Positions 62,097 to 64,000 of a stretch of 64,000 nucleotides of DNA are shown here, in pieces. The stretch comes from Pithys albifrons albifrons (taxonomy: Eukaryota > Chordata > Aves > Passeriformes > Thamnophilidae). The notes beneath the pieces are model-generated. The model had not been told where the DNA came from. It worked only from the letters and a program-made list of their open reading frames with translations, and made no database searches. The position numbers were made by a program, and so were the translations under genes. The stretch lies in NCBI RefSeq assembly GCF_047495875.1, contig NC_092497.1, forward strand, positions 3,791,437 to 3,855,436. Reading direction: 5' to 3'. Each line of letters starts with the position of its first letter. Within the stretch, counting starts at the first letter, position 1.

Positions 62097-62595
62097 ATCA
62101 CAGAATGGCCTGGGCTGAAAGGAATCTTAAAGACCATCCAGCTCTAACCTTCCTGCTGTAGGCAGGGACACCTTCCACTAGACCAGGTTGCTCTAAGCCT
62201 TGAACACTTCCAGGGATGGGGCAGACACATAGGTCTCTGGGCAACCTTTGCCAAGGCGTCAACACCCTCAGAGCATAGAATGTCTTCCTGTTATCTATTC
62301 TAAACCTAACTTCTGTGAGTTTGAAACTATTCCCCCTTGTCCTGTCACTCCAGGCTCTTGTAAATAGTCTGTCTTTCTGGTAGGCTTCCTTCAGGTACTG
62401 GAAGGCTGCAGTTAGATCACCCTGAAGCCTTCTCTGCTGTAGCCCGAGCAATTCCAATTGTCTCAGCCATTCCTCGTAGGAGAGGTGCTCCATCCCTCCA
62501 ATGAACTTGGTGTTTCTCCTCTGGACTCACTTCAACAGGTCACTGTTCTTCCTCTGCTGAGGACCCCAAAATGTGATGCAATACATAGACCCTGC
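62097..62595 (-). repeat. CR1 LINE, long 3' fragment
   Basis: The plus strand shows ATCACAGAATGGCCTGGGCT, AGGCAGGGACACCTTCCACT, AGACCAGGTTGCTCTAAGCC, TTGAACACTTCCAGGGATGG, CCCCCTTGTCCTGTCACTCC, TCAGGTACTGGAAGGCTGCA, CATTCCTCGTAGGAGAGGTG and CTCCTCTGGACTCACTTCAA, all reverse-complement CR1 in order. A deletion of about 20 bp removes part of the CCCATCCAACCTGGCC block. The 5' side fades at a GGACCCCAAAATGTGATGCA block. Confidence 0.96.
62098..62493 (-). pseudogene. CR1 ORF2 C-terminal remnant
   Basis: Read in CR1 sense, this frame stays open for 131 codons and keeps recognisable parts of the extreme C-terminal region of the CR1 polyprotein: residues 3-16 HLSYEEWLRQLELL, then RRLQGDLTAAFQYLKE, then SDRTRGNSFKL, RFRIDNRKTFYALRV and LPRDL. 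The reverse transcriptase and endonuclease domains are absent and the ORF2 frame is lost into 3' UTR sequence, so no functional protein is encoded. The apparent ATG lies within the element and is not a real start. Confidence 0.7.
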
Positions 62596-63620
62596 ATTAT
62601 TCTCCTCAGGTAAGTCCATTCAAACTTTTGTGCAGACATGGCTGCACTCAGTTTGACCCACTTCTTACTGTGGGTTTCTCTTCCTCATCCCTGTTTGCTC
62701 CTCCCTGGCTCTCTCCTTGACCTCTTCTGTCATCTTCCCCACAACACTGAGACTTTCACCAGTTCCTTCAGTGGCCCTTAATGGTCAGATCGCTTCTGGC
62801 ACTTGCCATGAACTGAAGGGTTCATTCCCTTTGTTGCTGACATTTATGACCTTCCTTCTTGTTTTCCCTCCAATTCTCTCACTCTGGTTTTCGTTTTTCA
62901 CCCTTTTACACTTTTTAACTTTTGATCACTCCATTAACCCTCAGAAACCTGCACACCCAACACATGTTTTTTTTAATTCTCTCCCTTCTCTCTAAATGCC
63001 AAAATAATTCAGAAGCCAGGATTTTAGGATGGTTGTATAGTAGCTACAGTAGAATTGAATCACCTATTCAGCTAGCTCAGGAAGATATAGCATCTTGCTG
63101 GGAACTAGTAACATGCATCACAAGAGCATGTCATGCAAAGAAAATCTTAGTATAGCTTTTCTGTATGCTTGGTACAGATGTTATTTCAGTTCTTGAGCAT
63201 GTACTGCTTTTTATTATACATCATACAACAAAGTTCCTCAGCAACTGAGAAAAACATAATTTTTATAGCCCTGAGAAGTAGAATATCAAACTGATCCTTA
63301 GATAAATAAAGCCTTCCCAGAATAGGTAATTGGAACAAGTAATGTAATACTAAAACTGGAAGGTATTTACCATCACACCAAAATGTACAATCATTTCCCA
63401 AGACTGCTGCAATCCCAGTGGCCTAGAACCCCTCCTGGAAACTCTACAATGTGCAACTGTACAAAGTACCACATGTGCATACCAGAAAAATACTGCTAAC
63501 AAAGTAATACATATGGGATTCCAGAAACTGGGTCAAGGAGGCAGGAATTGCTGCCTCCATCACTACATAAGAGGTAGAAAAAAAGGAAAAATTATTCTAA
63601 TGCTCTAAATAGATGATTGA
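62596..63620. other. Unique non-coding stretch
   Basis: C/T-rich sequence at 62620-62995 lacks a recognisable gene, and the AT-rich remainder shows nothing. No repeat is identified. Confidence 0.45.
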
Positions 63621-63622
63621 TT

Positions 63623-63661
<39 letters not shown>

Positions 63662-63678
63662 TAGACAGATAGATAGTA
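63612..63678. repeat. (GATA)n microsatellite
   Basis: Two to three GATT units lead into about nine to ten perfect GATA units (63623-63660), then an interrupted TTAGACAGATAGATAG tail. Tetranucleotide GATA arrays of this length are usually length-polymorphic. Confidence 0.97.
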
Positions 63679-64000
63679 ACGGCGAAATGATGAAGCACAA
63701 TCATAGTGAGAGCAGAGAAAGAGCGTGGTGACATAACATGGGCATCTCCTCTTCAACCACCCACTTCAACACAGGTATCTCCACCATCTTCCAGTTCCTT
63801 AAAATGTAACTCACACTCAGCAGTTACAGAAATGAATCAAGGCCACAGTGACAATCCTGGTCTTCGGGAATAGGATGAAGCCACTCTACTTGCCAGGTCC
63901 ATGGTTCACCAAAAGCCCACATCTCGAGTGTCTGTCTTTCAGAAATGCCTTTCCCATCCTTGAGAGCTGGAAATACGCACTCATTTACTCACAAACAGGG
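63679..64000. other. Unique non-coding stretch at window end
   Basis: About 320 bp with no recognised gene or repeat. Confidence 0.5.

Noticed and set aside
1..64000. tRNA, rRNA, snRNA, known microRNA hairpins, CRISPR arrays
   Set aside because: I looked for A/B-box pairs, familiar microRNA seeds such as let-7, miR-9 and miR-124, and regularly spaced repeats, and found none that I can support.

Overview
The window looks like nuclear DNA from a bird. The evidence is at least ten recognisable 5'-truncated CR1 LINE copies in both orientations, several ending in the octamer-like ATTCTATGA tail typical of avian CR1. There is also a solo LTR (39131-39718) of an ERVL-type family that I recall as very common in songbirds, so a passerine is my best guess, but that last step is inference. 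Base composition is AT-rich, CpG is depleted almost everywhere, and there are modest microsatellites and A/T tracts. Nothing suggests a bacterial or viral genome: there are no operons, ribosome-binding sites or dense ORFs.

I found no protein-coding exon of a host gene that I can support. Open frames are short and scattered and rarely look like protein. The longest are either built partly on CR1 sequence (48923-49891 plus; 62098-62493 minus) or are unrecognised (8854-9414 plus; 9108-9731 minus). The window therefore reads as intergenic or long-intronic DNA.

Layout. 1-17650 is mostly unique AT-rich sequence with three short CR1 pieces (802-945, 5630-5692, 8030-8131), a consensus CRE at 8554-8561, and a patch with overlapping open frames at 8.5-9.8 kb. 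17651-18183 is a longer minus-strand CR1. 18184-36548 is unique sequence with relics of an ancient MIR/L2-type repeat, a (GGGGA)n tract with strong G-quadruplex potential at 19991-20064, and CR1 pieces at 28950-29255 and 31483-31625. 36549-36963 is another minus-strand CR1. 39131-39718 is the solo LTR. 46022-46447 is a plus-strand CR1. 47830-49120 is the only CpG-rich island and the best promoter candidate. A CR1 follows at 49377-49640. 49641-64000 is unique sequence with an MIR-like relic at 55495-55660, CR1 pieces at 58990-59219 and 62097-62595, a G-rich/polypurine block at 60053-60168 and a GATA microsatellite near 63.6 kb.

No genes can be shown to work together here. Functional content, if any, is probably regulatory: the CpG island, the LTR promoter, and several unique stretches dense in homeodomain-type AT-rich motifs that could be conserved noncoding elements. 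Cross-species alignment would be needed to test those. All repeat identities come from memory of consensus sequences, not from a database search.
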